Positions 52,666 to 61,072 of a DNA stretch of 64,000 nucleotides are shown here, one piece after another. A program made the translations under genes and the position numbers. The first letter of the stretch is position 1; the number at the start of each line of letters is the position of its first letter. A model generated the notes under the pieces. It ran no database searches. It was not told the origin of the DNA and saw only the letters and a list, made by a program, of their open reading frames with translations. The DNA comes from Rhizobium sp. S152. Lineage in GTDB: Bacteria; Pseudomonadota; Alphaproteobacteria; Rhizobiales; Rhizobiaceae. The stretch is from NCBI RefSeq assembly GCF_030380735.1, contig NZ_JAUDRZ010000025.1, forward strand, positions 124,001-188,000, read 5' to 3'.

Positions 52666-53196
52666 ATGATGACAGACGATCCGCAGTCGCAGACGATCGC
52701 TTGGTTCCACTCGCTGGCCTCCGTCCTTCCTGCCGAGATGGTGGGCGTCTGGCGTGGCGAAGGCATTCCCTCCGGCCATCCGCTCGACGGAGTGCTCGAA
52801 AACCTGCAATGGGTCGGGAAGAGGTTCCAAGCCGACCTGCGGGCGGACGCACTTCTTTTCCAAGGGAGACCCGGCCGACTTGTCGCGATCGAGCCGTCCT
52901 ACTTCCCCATAAGGCTAGCCCTACGCTTCGCGCCCATAGGCCGGACGTCCGTTGCAAAAAGGTGGTTTTCCTACCTTCAGAAGGCCGTGCGCGCCCGCGG
53001 GACAACGGCGATGCTCTCCCTGCGTATGATGGACGGCTCGGAGACGGCTGCGATGGTTTACGACAAGCAGCCGATCGTCGACTATTTCAGACGGGTGGCA
53101 GATGACGAAGTCGCCGGCATGATGGTCGTCGAAGGCGACGAGCGGCGGTATTTCTTCCGGCTGCGGCGCGTCGACATTCCGGGGCAGGACCGATGA
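52666..53196 (+). CDS. GXWXG/DUF4334 protein
   Basis: 176 residues: the N-terminal G-V-W-R-G-E-G (GXWXG) domain followed by the DUF4334 region (A-M-V-Y-D-K-Q-P-I-V-D-Y-F) and a closing Y-F-F-R-L-R-R strand. Family function unknown; some members bind small hydrophobic ligands. Its stop overlaps the next start by 4 bases. Confidence 0.8.
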   Translation: MMTDDPQSQTIAWFHSLASVLPAEMVGVWRGEGIPSGHPLDGVLENLQWVGKRFQADLRADALLFQGRPGRLVAIEPSYFPIRLALRFAPIGRTSVAKRWFSYLQKAVRARGTTAMLSLRMMDGSETAAMVYDKQPIVDYFRRVADDEVAGMMVVEGDERRYFFRLRRVDIPGQDR

Positions 53197-53519
53197 CGAG
53201 CAAAAAGGCGCCTGGGAAGTCCGCTCTTGAGACGCCAGACGGCCGATACACCATCGTGCGCGGACGGCTTTGGAGAAAGACGAACCCTCATCTTGCGGAA
53301 GGAGAGCGAAAGCGCCTGGTGTCGGCACGGAGAGCGGTGAAGGATAAGGACGGGAACGACAAGCACCTTCGCGACGCAAGATGGGCTGTTGACGCCGCAA
53401 AGGTCGCGCTCGGGGAACGCGGGCCTGTGTGGTGGACCGATGGAGCGCCGGATCTCAATCGGTGCATGGTGCGGACGACACACTATGCGGAATGGTTTGC
53501 CGGTCGATGCCTCTCTTGA
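53193..53519 (+). CDS. Rhizobial hypothetical protein
   Basis: 108 residues, basic N-terminal half (G-R-L-W-R-K-T-N-P-H-L) and conserved-looking G-P-V-W-W-T-D-G-A-P-D ... Y-A-E-W-F near the end, a pattern I associate with widely distributed rhizobial proteins of unknown role. Translationally coupled to the DUF4334 gene. Confidence 0.65.
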   Translation: MTSKKAPGKSALETPDGRYTIVRGRLWRKTNPHLAEGERKRLVSARRAVKDKDGNDKHLRDARWAVDAAKVALGERGPVWWTDGAPDLNRCMVRTTHYAEWFAGRCLS

Positions 53520-53833
53520 TCGGGTCCGCCCGTCGGTTCAGGCGGGAGCTACGGCGAAGTCAACACCTGCCGATCCTTGGTGACGTCGCGACTGCTCGCG
53601 CCGCTCTTTACCAACTCAGCGCGGCGACCGTTCCGGATCATCTTGCACCTGAGATTGCAAGGGTGGCGAAACTCGTGGCGGACGACTATGAGCGTGAGAA
53701 ATCACTCGGTCAGGGTGCTCTCCTTGATCTTGACCACTTTTCTGTAACACTGGGCATTAGCCGGGGACGCTACCCCTGTGCAGTCTTGGAAACAGCCAGA
53801 CGATACCGCTCAGCCGCCCAGCCCGTGACTTGA
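53507..53833 (+). CDS. Hypothetical protein
   Basis: 108 residues, basic start then helical (L-A-P-E-I-A-R-V-A-K-L-V-A-D-D-Y-E-R-E-K). The ATG at 53507 overlaps the previous gene by 13 bases; earlier in-frame starts are inside that gene. Overlaps the convergent gene by 24 bases at its end. Not recognised. Confidence 0.45.
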   Translation: MPLLIGSARRFRRELRRSQHLPILGDVATARAALYQLSAATVPDHLAPEIARVAKLVADDYEREKSLGQGALLDLDHFSVTLGISRGRYPCAVLETARRYRSAAQPVT

Positions 53834-54022
53834 AGCGAGTTGATCGACGAAGTCTATCGCCGACTCAGGGCCGTCAACACGCACCACTTCCTGAGGCTCG
53901 GAAGATGACATGCAATAGCAGGCATCGCCATCATCGAGCGTGGCGACTACCGTGATTTTCCCGTCTTCGACATCAACAGCGACGCAGTGTCCATCGATAA
54001 ATTGGAAAGTCCGAAGGACCAT
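53810..54022 (-). CDS. Small hypothetical protein
   Basis: 70 residues, alpha/beta-like (Q-F-I-D-G-H-C-V-A-V-D-V-E-D-G-K-I-T-V-V), with C-Y-C. Overlaps the convergent gene tail. Not recognised. Confidence 0.5.
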   Translation of the reverse strand: MVLRTFQFIDGHCVAVDVEDGKITVVATLDDGDACYCMSSSEPQEVVRVDGPESAIDFVDQLASSHGLGG

Positions 54023-54189
54023 GCCCTGGACTTTCGTAGGCCGAGGAATTTCGCGGCCGTCCTGCCAACGTCAACACTTTCCATGACCGTTCTTCGATGA
54101 TTGGCCATTTCGAACAACTAACGCTACGTTGCGGCCCTTCAAACACCCCTCGAAAAGGCTTTAACCCTCGATCATGTCCACCGCGCGTT

Positions 54190-54381
54190 CTAAACGCGGC
54201 CCTGGCGGGATTGCTCCATAATCATTGTGTAGTCCGACAACCTCAGTCGTCCAATCTTGGTAACGCCATGCTTTAAAACCGCCATCTCAGGTTCCTGACG
54301 GCAATCTTGGGCGGACTGCATAACGAGAGCGTTCGAGGCGTCTTGTAGGTAAACCGCTTCTTGCACTTGGCCTCTGGACAT
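54190..54381 (-). CDS. Small hypothetical protein
   Basis: 63 residues (M-S-R-G-Q-V-Q-E-A-V-Y-L-Q-D-A-S-N-A-L), helical. The Met at 54381 follows AAGGAATTTTCA, which decides it over a frame reaching 54552. Confidence 0.5.
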   Translation of the reverse strand: MSRGQVQEAVYLQDASNALVMQSAQDCRQEPEMAVLKHGVTKIGRLRLSDYTMIMEQSRQGRV

Positions 54382-54719
54382 TGAAAATTCCTTTTGGCTG
54401 CGACTGCGATGGGTGGAAACGACCAGATGCTGATGCGGTTCCAGGACGACAAGAATTGAAATCATCAAGCTGGGCAAATGAACAAAGAACTTAGACCCGA
54501 TCAATTGAACAAAGCATGCTGGACAGACGGCATTCACGCTGCCAGTGCCCACCTAAGCTCACCCGCGCGCTCGCTTCTTTGATCTTCCCAAACGGTTTGA
54601 TCAAATCCGCGGCGATCTGCGACAGTGCCAGTTACAGATTTCAGGGGCTTTTCTCGTAAGGCATGGAGAACAAATTCCCATTTTTCAGGCTGGTCAAAAG
54701 GTGGCGTGAGGAGGTTCCC
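54382..54719. other. Gap without recognisable gene
   Basis: Nothing supported; ends in the ribosome site of the next gene. Confidence 0.5.
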
Positions 54720-55043
54720 ATGAAGAACATTGTAACCGTTTCCGCCGCCATTGGGCTGTCGGCTGCCGCCGCTTTCGCGCAGAGCAAGACCTCGTCCACT
54801 TCCCGAAACCAAACCGGCTGTGAAGGGCATCCGTCGGGCGGTTCGGACGTCACCGCGAGCGTCGATGAGAGCCAAGTGCATCTGCACGATCCATCCGCTC
54901 CCAGCCACGTCCTGTCAACTACCGGGCAAGTCGTGCAACTTACAGGAGCGGGGCTGGATCCGCGGTTGACGAGCACGCGGCCCCGTAGACGCCTCAGGGA
55001 ATCGAAGCGGAACGTGAGCGCTATCGCCAAGTCTAATCAATGA
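54720..55043 (+). CDS. Small secreted hypothetical protein
   Basis: 107 residues with a clean signal peptide (M-K-N-I-V-T-V-S-A-A-I-G ... A-F-A-Q) and a low-complexity Ser/Thr/Gly body ending in a basic tail. The start follows GAGGAGGTTCCC. The basic tail could reflect a late frameshift. Not recognised. Confidence 0.45.
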   Translation: MKNIVTVSAAIGLSAAAAFAQSKTSSTSRNQTGCEGHPSGGSDVTASVDESQVHLHDPSAPSHVLSTTGQVVQLTGAGLDPRLTSTRPRRRLRESKRNVSAIAKSNQ

Positions 55044-55143
55044 CGTCTGCGAGCGGCCCGCGTCACCTGTGGATATGCAGCTAATGATAGCCACTGTTTC
55101 AAGCCTCAACCATCCTCCGAAGTCTCGCACCGAGACTGCTGCG

Positions 55144-55168
55144 GGAACGATTAGCCCATCGAGCCGTT
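55144..55168 (+). promoter_or_regulatory. Exact EcfG-type promoter
   Basis: GGAAC-N16-CGTT, 30 bases before the csbD-like start. Confidence 0.85.
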
Positions 55169-55198
55169 AATTATGGTGAGGATGGAAAGGATTATCAC

Positions 55199-55402
55199 AT
55201 GGACTGGAATCGAGTTGAAGGAAATTGGAAGCAGGTAAAGGGTAAGGTCAAGGAGCAGTGGGGGAAACTGACTGACGACGATCTCGACGTAATCGCCGGC
55301 AAGCGCGATCAACTGGAAGGTAAGATCCAAGAACGGTACGGATATGAAAAGGACCGCACCAAAAGGGACATCGATGACTGGTACGGTCGCCAGTCTTGGT
55401 AG
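55199..55402 (+). CDS. CsbD-family stress protein
   Basis: 67 residues, classic CsbD: M-D-W-N-R-V-E-G-N-W-K-Q, K-G-K-V-K-E-Q-W-G-K-L-T-D-D-D, R-D-Q-L-E-G-K-I-Q, ending D-D-W-Y. Closer to the YjbJ type than the copy at 19849. Monocistronic, with an exact EcfG-type promoter and its own terminator. Confidence 0.92.
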   Translation: MDWNRVEGNWKQVKGKVKEQWGKLTDDDLDVIAGKRDQLEGKIQERYGYEKDRTKRDIDDWYGRQSW

Positions 55403-55418
55403 CTCGACCTGTCATGAA

Positions 55419-55448
55419 AAGTCGCCGGAATACTCGGCGGCTTTCTTT
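55419..55448 (+). terminator. Intrinsic terminator of the csbD-like gene
   Basis: Stem GTCGCCG / CGGCGGC (one G-T pair) with a 7-base loop, then TTTCTTT. Confidence 0.8.
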
Positions 55449-55511
55449 ATGCAATTGTGAGGGCGGTCAACTACATGGCGCCGCCCTGGTTCCAAAATAC
55501 GTCTAGGGCCT

Positions 55512-55536
55512 GGAACAATTTCGGCAAATAGACGTG
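55512..55536 (+). promoter_or_regulatory. Near-consensus EcfG-type promoter
   Basis: GGAAC-N16-CGTG, one mismatch, 30 bases before the ATG at 55566. Confidence 0.5.
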
Positions 55537-55565
55537 TGAAGCACGTTCGATACCTTGAGGTTGAA

Positions 55566-55775
55566 ATGGCCAAGATTGTTAGCGCGGCTGATCTCCAGCT
55601 TCTTCAGGATGTCCTTTTGGATGCGGGATATAACGTAAACATTTGTGACAACCAGCGATCGCAAAACGTTGAAGCAAGCACACCCCTGGCAGCAGTAGCC
55701 GATCGGGCAATTCGGGGCGTAAGATCTCCGGCAGACGCCGGAAAGAGGTCAGCGAACTGGGGTCACCGGCAGTAG
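55566..55775 (+). CDS. Small hypothetical protein
   Basis: 69 residues with a helical start (I-V-S-A-A-D-L-Q-L-L-Q-D-V-L-L-D-A-G-Y) and a basic tail. The ATG at 55566 fits the upstream EcfG-type promoter; a GTG at 55536 would lie on the promoter itself. Confidence 0.5.
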   Translation: MAKIVSAADLQLLQDVLLDAGYNVNICDNQRSQNVEASTPLAAVADRAIRGVRSPADAGKRSANWGHRQ

Positions 55776-56229
55776 GAGGATCATTAGCCTGTCGCGCTCA
55801 ACCTGCTCGCAAGCGCTTGACCCTCCTTAAGCGAGCGTATGCCCAGTCAAAGACGGCGACAAGCCGAGCGAACGTCGTACATAGGTCAACATTTCACTTC
55901 AATTGTGTGCGGCGTTAGTCCCCGTACCTGGAACAAAGCGGGCAGCAAATTGTTCTCTAAGAGCGTCGGGTAACCGCGCACTCCAGTATGTCCAGTACCA
56001 ACTCGCCCCGCCTAATCTGCGGGGCGCTTTTAAGCATGGTAACAAGGTGTGTCGCAGAAGGTACGGGACATTTTCTCTCCAGTGCATTTATGGGCTGCCT
56101 TTGTTCCCTCATACCCCCACTCGACGCGGGGCTTTCTTGAAGGGTTGGCTAGACGGTCAAAAGCTGAGGCTCCGCTCCGCACAGAGGGCTGAGAACAATC
56201 CCGAGCATGAGGAAGACCGCCTCGTAACG
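55776..56229. other. Gap containing a G+C-rich hairpin
   Basis: No confident gene. A 7-bp stem CGCCCCG / CGGGGCG (56004-56026) followed by CTTTT could end a plus-strand transcript. Confidence 0.5.
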
Positions 56230-56568
56230 ATGGAGGAGCAACCTCTGACACCCCAGCAATGCCGCGCGGCCCGCGCCATCCTCGACCTGCCACAGAGCGA
56301 ACTCGCGCGCCGAGCTCGGGTCGACATCGAAACGTTGAAAATCTTCGAGACGGCGGGCGAGGCCTGCGCCGATGATGTCGAGGCTCTAAGACGAGCATTG
56401 GAAGAGGTAGGAGTTATGATGATAGCCACGGGTACGAGTGCGCCCGCGGGCGGTGAAGGAGTGCGCCTTGCCGCACCTTCTCAGAAATCATTTGATACGG
56501 AGGAGAGCGAAGTCGTTCAATATCCCGAATTCATGCGAAATGATGCGCCGCCTGGCGCTGGCGGCTAG
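56230..56568 (+). CDS. XRE-like helix-turn-helix protein
   Basis: 112 residues. Residues 8-62 form an HTH (Q-C-R-A-A-R-A-I-L-D-L-P-Q-S-E-L-A-R-R-A, then V-D-I-E-T-L-K-I-F-E), the shortened type common in rhizobia, followed by an A-L-E-E-V-G-V helix and a disordered tail. The ATG at 56230 is chosen because the upstream open frame is not protein-like. It is convergent with the diguanylate cyclase. Confidence 0.65.
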   Translation: MEEQPLTPQQCRAARAILDLPQSELARRARVDIETLKIFETAGEACADDVEALRRALEEVGVMMIATGTSAPAGGEGVRLAAPSQKSFDTEESEVVQYPEFMRNDAPPGAGG

Positions 56569-56572
56569 ATTT

Positions 56573-57943
56573 TTACCGAATTGGATTTCCGCCTGCACGC
56601 GAGACGTGACGTCCCGTGTGGGCCGCACGATCGCATACCGCCCGGTTCCGGCCCCCGCTCTTCGCCGAATATAGAGCCTTGTCAGCTCGTAAGATCAGGT
56701 CGCTCGCCTCCGCGGGATCGTTCTTCCCCGAAAACGCCACTCCGATGCTCGCCGTAATCGTCATTGACTGCTCGCCTTCCACTGGAATGCGCATCGCCTC
56801 GATACGCCTGCAAAGAAACAATGCGTCAACGAGGGCCTGCTCTTCGCTGTCTGCATTGTAGACGACCACGAACTCTTCGCCGCCGTACCGCGCCGACAGC
56901 GGCTTCGATAGGTCTTCAATCGACGACAATACAAGTGCCAGGCTTTGCAGGCATCGATCGCCGATCTGGTGGCCATACCGGTCGTTGATTGATTTAAAGT
57001 GGTCCAGGTCGATCATGAGAACCGCAGTTCCGCCCAGCCTGCTGAGGTCGGAGAGCGAGGCCTTCAAGAAAGTCTCGAATGTCCTCCGGTTCGCAAGTCC
57101 AGTCAAAGAATCCTCTTCTGCAAGAGCCTGCAGCACGACGTTCTTACGCCGAAGCTCGCTTGTAGTCTCGCCGTAGGAGTAGATTGCGTCGTCGATCATC
57201 GCGAGTTCGGTAAGGATCGGTCGCGTTCGGTGGGGGACTGTCGGAGCGTTGTTGTTTATTCGATTGAGATTGGCGATAGCCGAGAGGATTGGGTTCGCGA
57301 GATGTCGACGGGCCAACCAAAGGAAAACGATGCATGAAAGACCGGGTATCAGCAATGTAGCGAGCACCGTGTAGCGAGTCCTGGCAGCACCGGACTGGAT
57401 TTCCTCCGCAAGCCTGTCGGCCGCTAGCGCTGCATCGCCACTCAGTTCCTTGCCCATATCGTCCAGCGTCTTGATCGCCTCGCTGTAGGCTGCGGTGGCA
57501 CGCTCTTCGAATGTGAATGCGGTCGAGTTTTGAACTGCACTGTCACGGGCTTGCTGGCGCGCCGTGGCGATCTCTTTTGAAAGAATGGCCACCCGCTTGG
57601 AACCGGCTACAACGTTAACACCTGCATCGAAAGGAAAACCCTGCGCGAGCGCTTGGACTTGGAGCTGTACCTGTCGTTCAAGACGCCTGTCGCGAGCCAA
57701 ATAGATTGCTCTGACCAACGATGCCATTCGCTCAGCCTTAATCGCGTTTCGCGTCTGGGAGAGGATTAGAGGTATCTGGGTTTCACGCGTAAACTTGGCT
57801 TCGCGCTCGATTTTAGAGAGAAGCACGCCGGTAAAAATCGCAGCGACCAAAGTGTAGATTGCTGCGAGGGCAAACAGACCTCGGCCGGCCGCCCTTAGCG
57901 AAGCGCGCCTTCCCGACCTTCCGCGGAACACCGATCTCCACAT
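56573..57943 (-). CDS. Membrane diguanylate cyclase with periplasmic four-helix sensor
   Basis: 456 residues: membrane helix at about 22-44, a 150-residue helical periplasmic sensor, second helix at about 193-213, a HAMP-like linker, and a GGDEF domain with D-S-L-T-G-L-A-N-R-R, M-I-D-L-D-H-F-K-S-I-N-D and an intact R-Y-G-G-E-E-F. It should synthesise c-di-GMP. It starts 9 bases after the stop of a periplasmic amino-acid-binding protein on the same strand, so that protein is its likely ligand-delivering partner. Confidence 0.9.
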   Translation of the reverse strand: MWRSVFRGRSGRRASLRAAGRGLFALAAIYTLVAAIFTGVLLSKIEREAKFTRETQIPLILSQTRNAIKAERMASLVRAIYLARDRRLERQVQLQVQALAQGFPFDAGVNVVAGSKRVAILSKEIATARQQARDSAVQNSTAFTFEERATAAYSEAIKTLDDMGKELSGDAALAADRLAEEIQSGAARTRYTVLATLLIPGLSCIVFLWLARRHLANPILSAIANLNRINNNAPTVPHRTRPILTELAMIDDAIYSYGETTSELRRKNVVLQALAEEDSLTGLANRRTFETFLKASLSDLSRLGGTAVLMIDLDHFKSINDRYGHQIGDRCLQSLALVLSSIEDLSKPLSARYGGEEFVVVYNADSEEQALVDALFLCRRIEAMRIPVEGEQSMTITASIGVAFSGKNDPAEASDLILRADKALYSAKSGGRNRAVCDRAAHTGRHVSRAGGNPIR

Positions 57944-57952
57944 TTTTGGCGC

Positions 57953-58717
57953 TCAGTAGATGTTAAAGGGAAAGTAGTTGTCGTTGATCCGATCATAGGT
58001 GCCGTTCAGCTTGATTTCCTTAAGCGCTGCGTTCACGCGGGCAATGAGGCGTTGATTTCCTCTGTGAGCTGCAATGTGTGCAGAGCTTTGAAGAAAATCG
58101 CTGGAGATCGGGTCGCCGACGTAGCTATATGCCGAACCCTGCGGCGTCTCCATGAAAGTGAGAAGCTCGATAGCGTCGCCTATTAGGAGATCTGACTTTT
58201 TCTCGATCAAGAGCCGCTGCGCGGCAGGTTGATCCGCGGCGAGTAAAATATCGCTTTTGGCGTAGTCCTTCTTGAGATAGTCCGCCTGGATGGTTCCGCT
58301 TTCCGCTGCGATACGTACTCCAGCGAGCGCTTGGGGCGAACTGTCCTGATACTTTTCGTTGCCGATGAAGACAGAGTGAGAACGATAATAGGGGTCTGAG
58401 AAATCGGCCCTGTCCGCACGTTCTTTCGTGTAGGCCATGCTCGCCACGACTAGATCATACTTGTCGGCTTCCAAGCCTTCGATGATGTCGTCCCAAGGAA
58501 CAGCCAGAAAAGTGCAGTCCATAGCCATCTTCGCGCACAATGCCTTGGCAATGTCGACGTCAAATCCTTTGAGCTCGCCGTCCTCAATGAAGTTGAATGG
58601 CGGGTAAGCGCCTTCGGTCGCCACTCTAAGCGGTGCCGCATCTCCGTCCCCTACAAATGCAAAGATTGACAACCCAACCGCTATAAGCAAGCTTCGAAGC
58701 ATAAGTGATCTCCTCAA
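57953..58717 (-). CDS. Periplasmic amino-acid-type solute-binding protein
   Basis: 254 residues of ABC-transporter binding-protein family 3: signal peptide (residues 1-27), L-R-V-A-T-E-G-A-Y-P-P-F-N-F, G-F-D-V-D-I-A-K-A-L, D-L-V-V-A-S-M-A-Y-T and the closing N-G-T-Y-D-R-I. No transporter permease or ATPase gene is nearby. Its only partner is the diguanylate cyclase downstream, suggesting sensing rather than uptake. The ligand is probably a polar amino acid. Confidence 0.9.
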   Translation of the reverse strand: MRRSLMLRSLLIAVGLSIFAFVGDGDAAPLRVATEGAYPPFNFIEDGELKGFDVDIAKALCAKMAMDCTFLAVPWDDIIEGLEADKYDLVVASMAYTKERADRADFSDPYYRSHSVFIGNEKYQDSSPQALAGVRIAAESGTIQADYLKKDYAKSDILLAADQPAAQRLLIEKKSDLLIGDAIELLTFMETPQGSAYSYVGDPISSDFLQSSAHIAAHRGNQRLIARVNAALKEIKLNGTYDRINDNYFPFNIY

Positions 58718-58958
58718 TGCCTGATTGTAACAACAAACAGCTAATAAAACTTTGCAGTTATCATTAGAATATAGGCATTCCCGAATACGAGCTGGAGCCG
58801 CTCAGCCGATTACGGGCTCGGCCAAGAAAGCCTCAGCGGTCACTTCCTCACCCCCTGGCCAATGTCGTCCAACGAGTGTTGATAAACGGCGCTCTATATA
58901 ATATTCAACAATAACTATGTGACGCATTTCCCGACTGGTTGAGCGAAATGCTCAATCC

Positions 58959-59414
58959 ATGCGAGATATGAAGCTAATGGAAAACGATACCAGCATCCCC
59001 CCGACCATCTTGCCCAAAATGCGCGGGCCCCATCCGGTTGACGTTCATGTTGGCACACGGATTAGCCTTGCGAGAAAAATGAAGCGGATCTCTCAGGCGA
59101 CTTTGGGCGAAGCTTTGGGGGTAACTTTCCAACAGGTCCAAAAGTACGAACGGGGTACGAACCGCGTCAGCGCTTCGACCATGTTCGCGATCATGAATTT
59201 CCTCAATCTACCTGCCTCCTATTTCTTCGAAGGTCTGGAATATCAATACATCGGAAATACCGATCCCAGTACCCAATCTCTCTCTCCCGAGGTGCTTGCG
59301 TTTCTATCTTCTACCTTGGGCTTGCAGATCGTCGAGGACTTAGCGAGGGCGCCAAGACGGGTCCAAAACGCGTTTGCCATCCTTTTGGAAAACGGTGTCG
59401 GCGAGGCCAAGTAG
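58959..59414 (+). CDS. XRE-family regulator, PraR-like
   Basis: 151 residues: disordered N-terminus, XRE HTH (about 30-90: G-T-R-I-S-L-A-R-K-M-K-R-I-S-Q, A-L-G-V-T-F-Q-Q-V-Q-K-Y-E-R-G), and a C-terminal helical domain (L-A-R-A-P-R-R-V-Q-N-A-F). This type includes rhizobial regulators of biofilm, quorum sensing and photoreceptor genes. Three closely spaced Met codons make the exact start uncertain. Confidence 0.82.
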   Translation: MRDMKLMENDTSIPPTILPKMRGPHPVDVHVGTRISLARKMKRISQATLGEALGVTFQQVQKYERGTNRVSASTMFAIMNFLNLPASYFFEGLEYQYIGNTDPSTQSLSPEVLAFLSSTLGLQIVEDLARAPRRVQNAFAILLENGVGEAK

Positions 59415-59663
59415 CTTAGAAAGCTGGTCGTGGTTTCTCGTGCGACATCGACCGAGATCGTCGGCGCCTGGTCTTGACGTGCCAAAATAACAAAAAGGCA
59501 TTCCTGCATACGGGGTTGAAGCCGCTCAGCCGATCACGTTAGCCGCTACTACATATTAGGTTGATGCCGATACGCGGATCGGTCGGATCAATGTCAAACG
59601 CTATTGCGGCCGTTCGTTTTTCGCCTGACCATTTCTCCATAGGAAGAGAAATGGGGCGGGCTT

Positions 59664-59894
59664 TTGGCGGATCTCAATCACGGCGTAATCGACAGTCGCG
59701 GCATCGAAACAGATTGTCTGGAGCGTTGTGACGAACATGCGTCGCGAGCTTCGGTATTCCAGTCGATGCTCGAAGCGGCGGTCGTGGGCACGACCATGGA
59801 AGGCCGTGACCGCGACTTCTACCGTGACGCTGCGGAAGACATCATCGCTCTCCTGACGCCCGATTGGGTCTCGCGCAAGATGATGTCCGCCTAA
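59664..59894 (+). CDS. Small hypothetical protein
   Basis: 76 residues, acidic, helical (Q-S-M-L-E-A-A-V-V-G, Y-R-D-A-A-E-D-I-I-A-L-L). TTG start after GGGCGGGC. Not recognised. Confidence 0.5.
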   Translation: MADLNHGVIDSRGIETDCLERCDEHASRASVFQSMLEAAVVGTTMEGRDRDFYRDAAEDIIALLTPDWVSRKMMSA

Positions 59895-59925
59895 GCGCGC
59901 TCGGGCCGGTTGGAAGACCCGCATC

Positions 59926-60673
59926 TTGCCTAAGAGGAAGCGCGAGCGCCCTCCTATCTACCGCTGCGACAAGCTGCCGACGTTCATGAACGCCGGTAAG
60001 GAAGAACGTGTTCTGGCGATGCTCCATCGTTGGCGAAGGGCCGCGGTGCGGACCGCGACCATTCAATGGCGCGGCTTCTTCGAACATGGGCGCTTCGACC
60101 CATTCTTTGATCCGGCCACTGCGTACCGAAAAGCGGGCGTCGCAGTGCGGACTGGGATCCTTGTCCAACCCGGAGCTCGGTTTGGGTTGGAAAGTGGAGA
60201 CGGCAAGCCGGGCGCAACGCGGCGGTTCCCGGAAATGGCGCCAGGTCTCGTCGAACCTTTAGCGGAGATGTAAGCAGAACTGGGCGCCGCACAGGTACAG
60301 ATGGTGCGGGAGCAGATACTGATCCTTGAATTGCTACGTTTCAAACCGCGGCTGAAATTCCAATGCCGACTTCTGCGGCAACAGAATGCACGCGGACGTC
60401 AACGCGTCGAGGAATGTCGGATCGGAATGTTTCCGGTTCTTTGATTCGCCGACGCCTGGCTTTCGCCAGAGGATCCTCGACACGCTGGTGAGCCAGCATG
60501 TCGAGCGATATTCACGGGAGGGTGGCGCCCCGTCCGACCCAAGAAAGTCAAACCCGTATTTTACCGGGAAGACGATCGCGGCGAGGTTACCGCTTCGAGA
60601 GGTCCACCAACCTCCAATAGGCGAAGCTGCAAACGAGAACGAAGAGCTGTCTTCAACCTTATTTACGGCATAG
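59926..60673 (+). pseudogene. TnpB-type transposon nuclease with large internal deletion
   Basis: The 5' piece (59926-60273) begins K-R-K-R-E-R-P-P-I-Y-R-C and carries W-R-R-A-A-V, I-Q-W-R-G-F-F, as in TnpB-like N-termini; shortly after it comes A-A-Q-V-Q-M-V-R-E-Q. The 3' piece in another frame has the zinc/RuvC-III end F-C-G-N ... H-A-D-V-N-A-S-R-N-V, typical of TnpB. RuvC-I and RuvC-II are absent. A deletion of several hundred bases, not single-base errors, is needed, so it is a true relic. Confidence 0.6.
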
Positions 60674-60731
60674 CCAACAAAAAGGGAACTTCGTCCCTAG
60701 GTCAGACTTCTTCCAAAAATGGAGGTCGATC

Positions 60732-61064
60732 ATGGCAAATGGTAGCAAAGCTATACTATCAAATTCTCGAACATTTGGGCAGGCTCGCCGTCCCCTGGCG
60801 TTGAAGGGGCAGAATGCGCGCTCGGCCAATCCCGTTTTGGCCACCTCAGAAGTCGGGGAAGCCGGGGCCAACGAGGCGATTCTCGAGCCCGAAAGCGAAC
60901 CGCATCCCAATCGTAACACGCTCGTGCAATCGGAGCATGGCAGCGTCAGCCACCTCGAAGCGAGGGTGCGGGAGCATCCGCTGATGGCTCTCGGGATGGT
61001 CGGGTTGCTCGCTCTCGTTTTAGCCACAACACGCAGGGGCCAAGCTGCACTGGCATTAATCTAA
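60732..61064 (+). CDS. Hypothetical protein with C-terminal membrane helix
   Basis: 110 residues: charged N-terminus, then V-R-E-H-P-L-M-A-L-G-M-V-G-L-L-A-L-V-L-A and a short basic tail, the layout of DUF883/ElaB-like ribosome- or membrane-anchored stress proteins. The ATG follows GGAGGTCGATC. Confidence 0.6.
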   Translation: MANGSKAILSNSRTFGQARRPLALKGQNARSANPVLATSEVGEAGANEAILEPESEPHPNRNTLVQSEHGSVSHLEARVREHPLMALGMVGLLALVLATTRRGQAALALI

Positions 61065-61072
61065 CCACGGAG

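Noticed and set aside
54751..54969. Alternative frame inside the small secreted protein gene
   Set aside because: Lacks the signal peptide and ribosome site that support the chosen frame.
55899..56087. Minus-strand frame ending Q-F-A-A-R-F-V-P-G-T
   Set aside because: Partly protein-like, but it crosses the G+C-rich hairpin and has no start signal; not enough to call.
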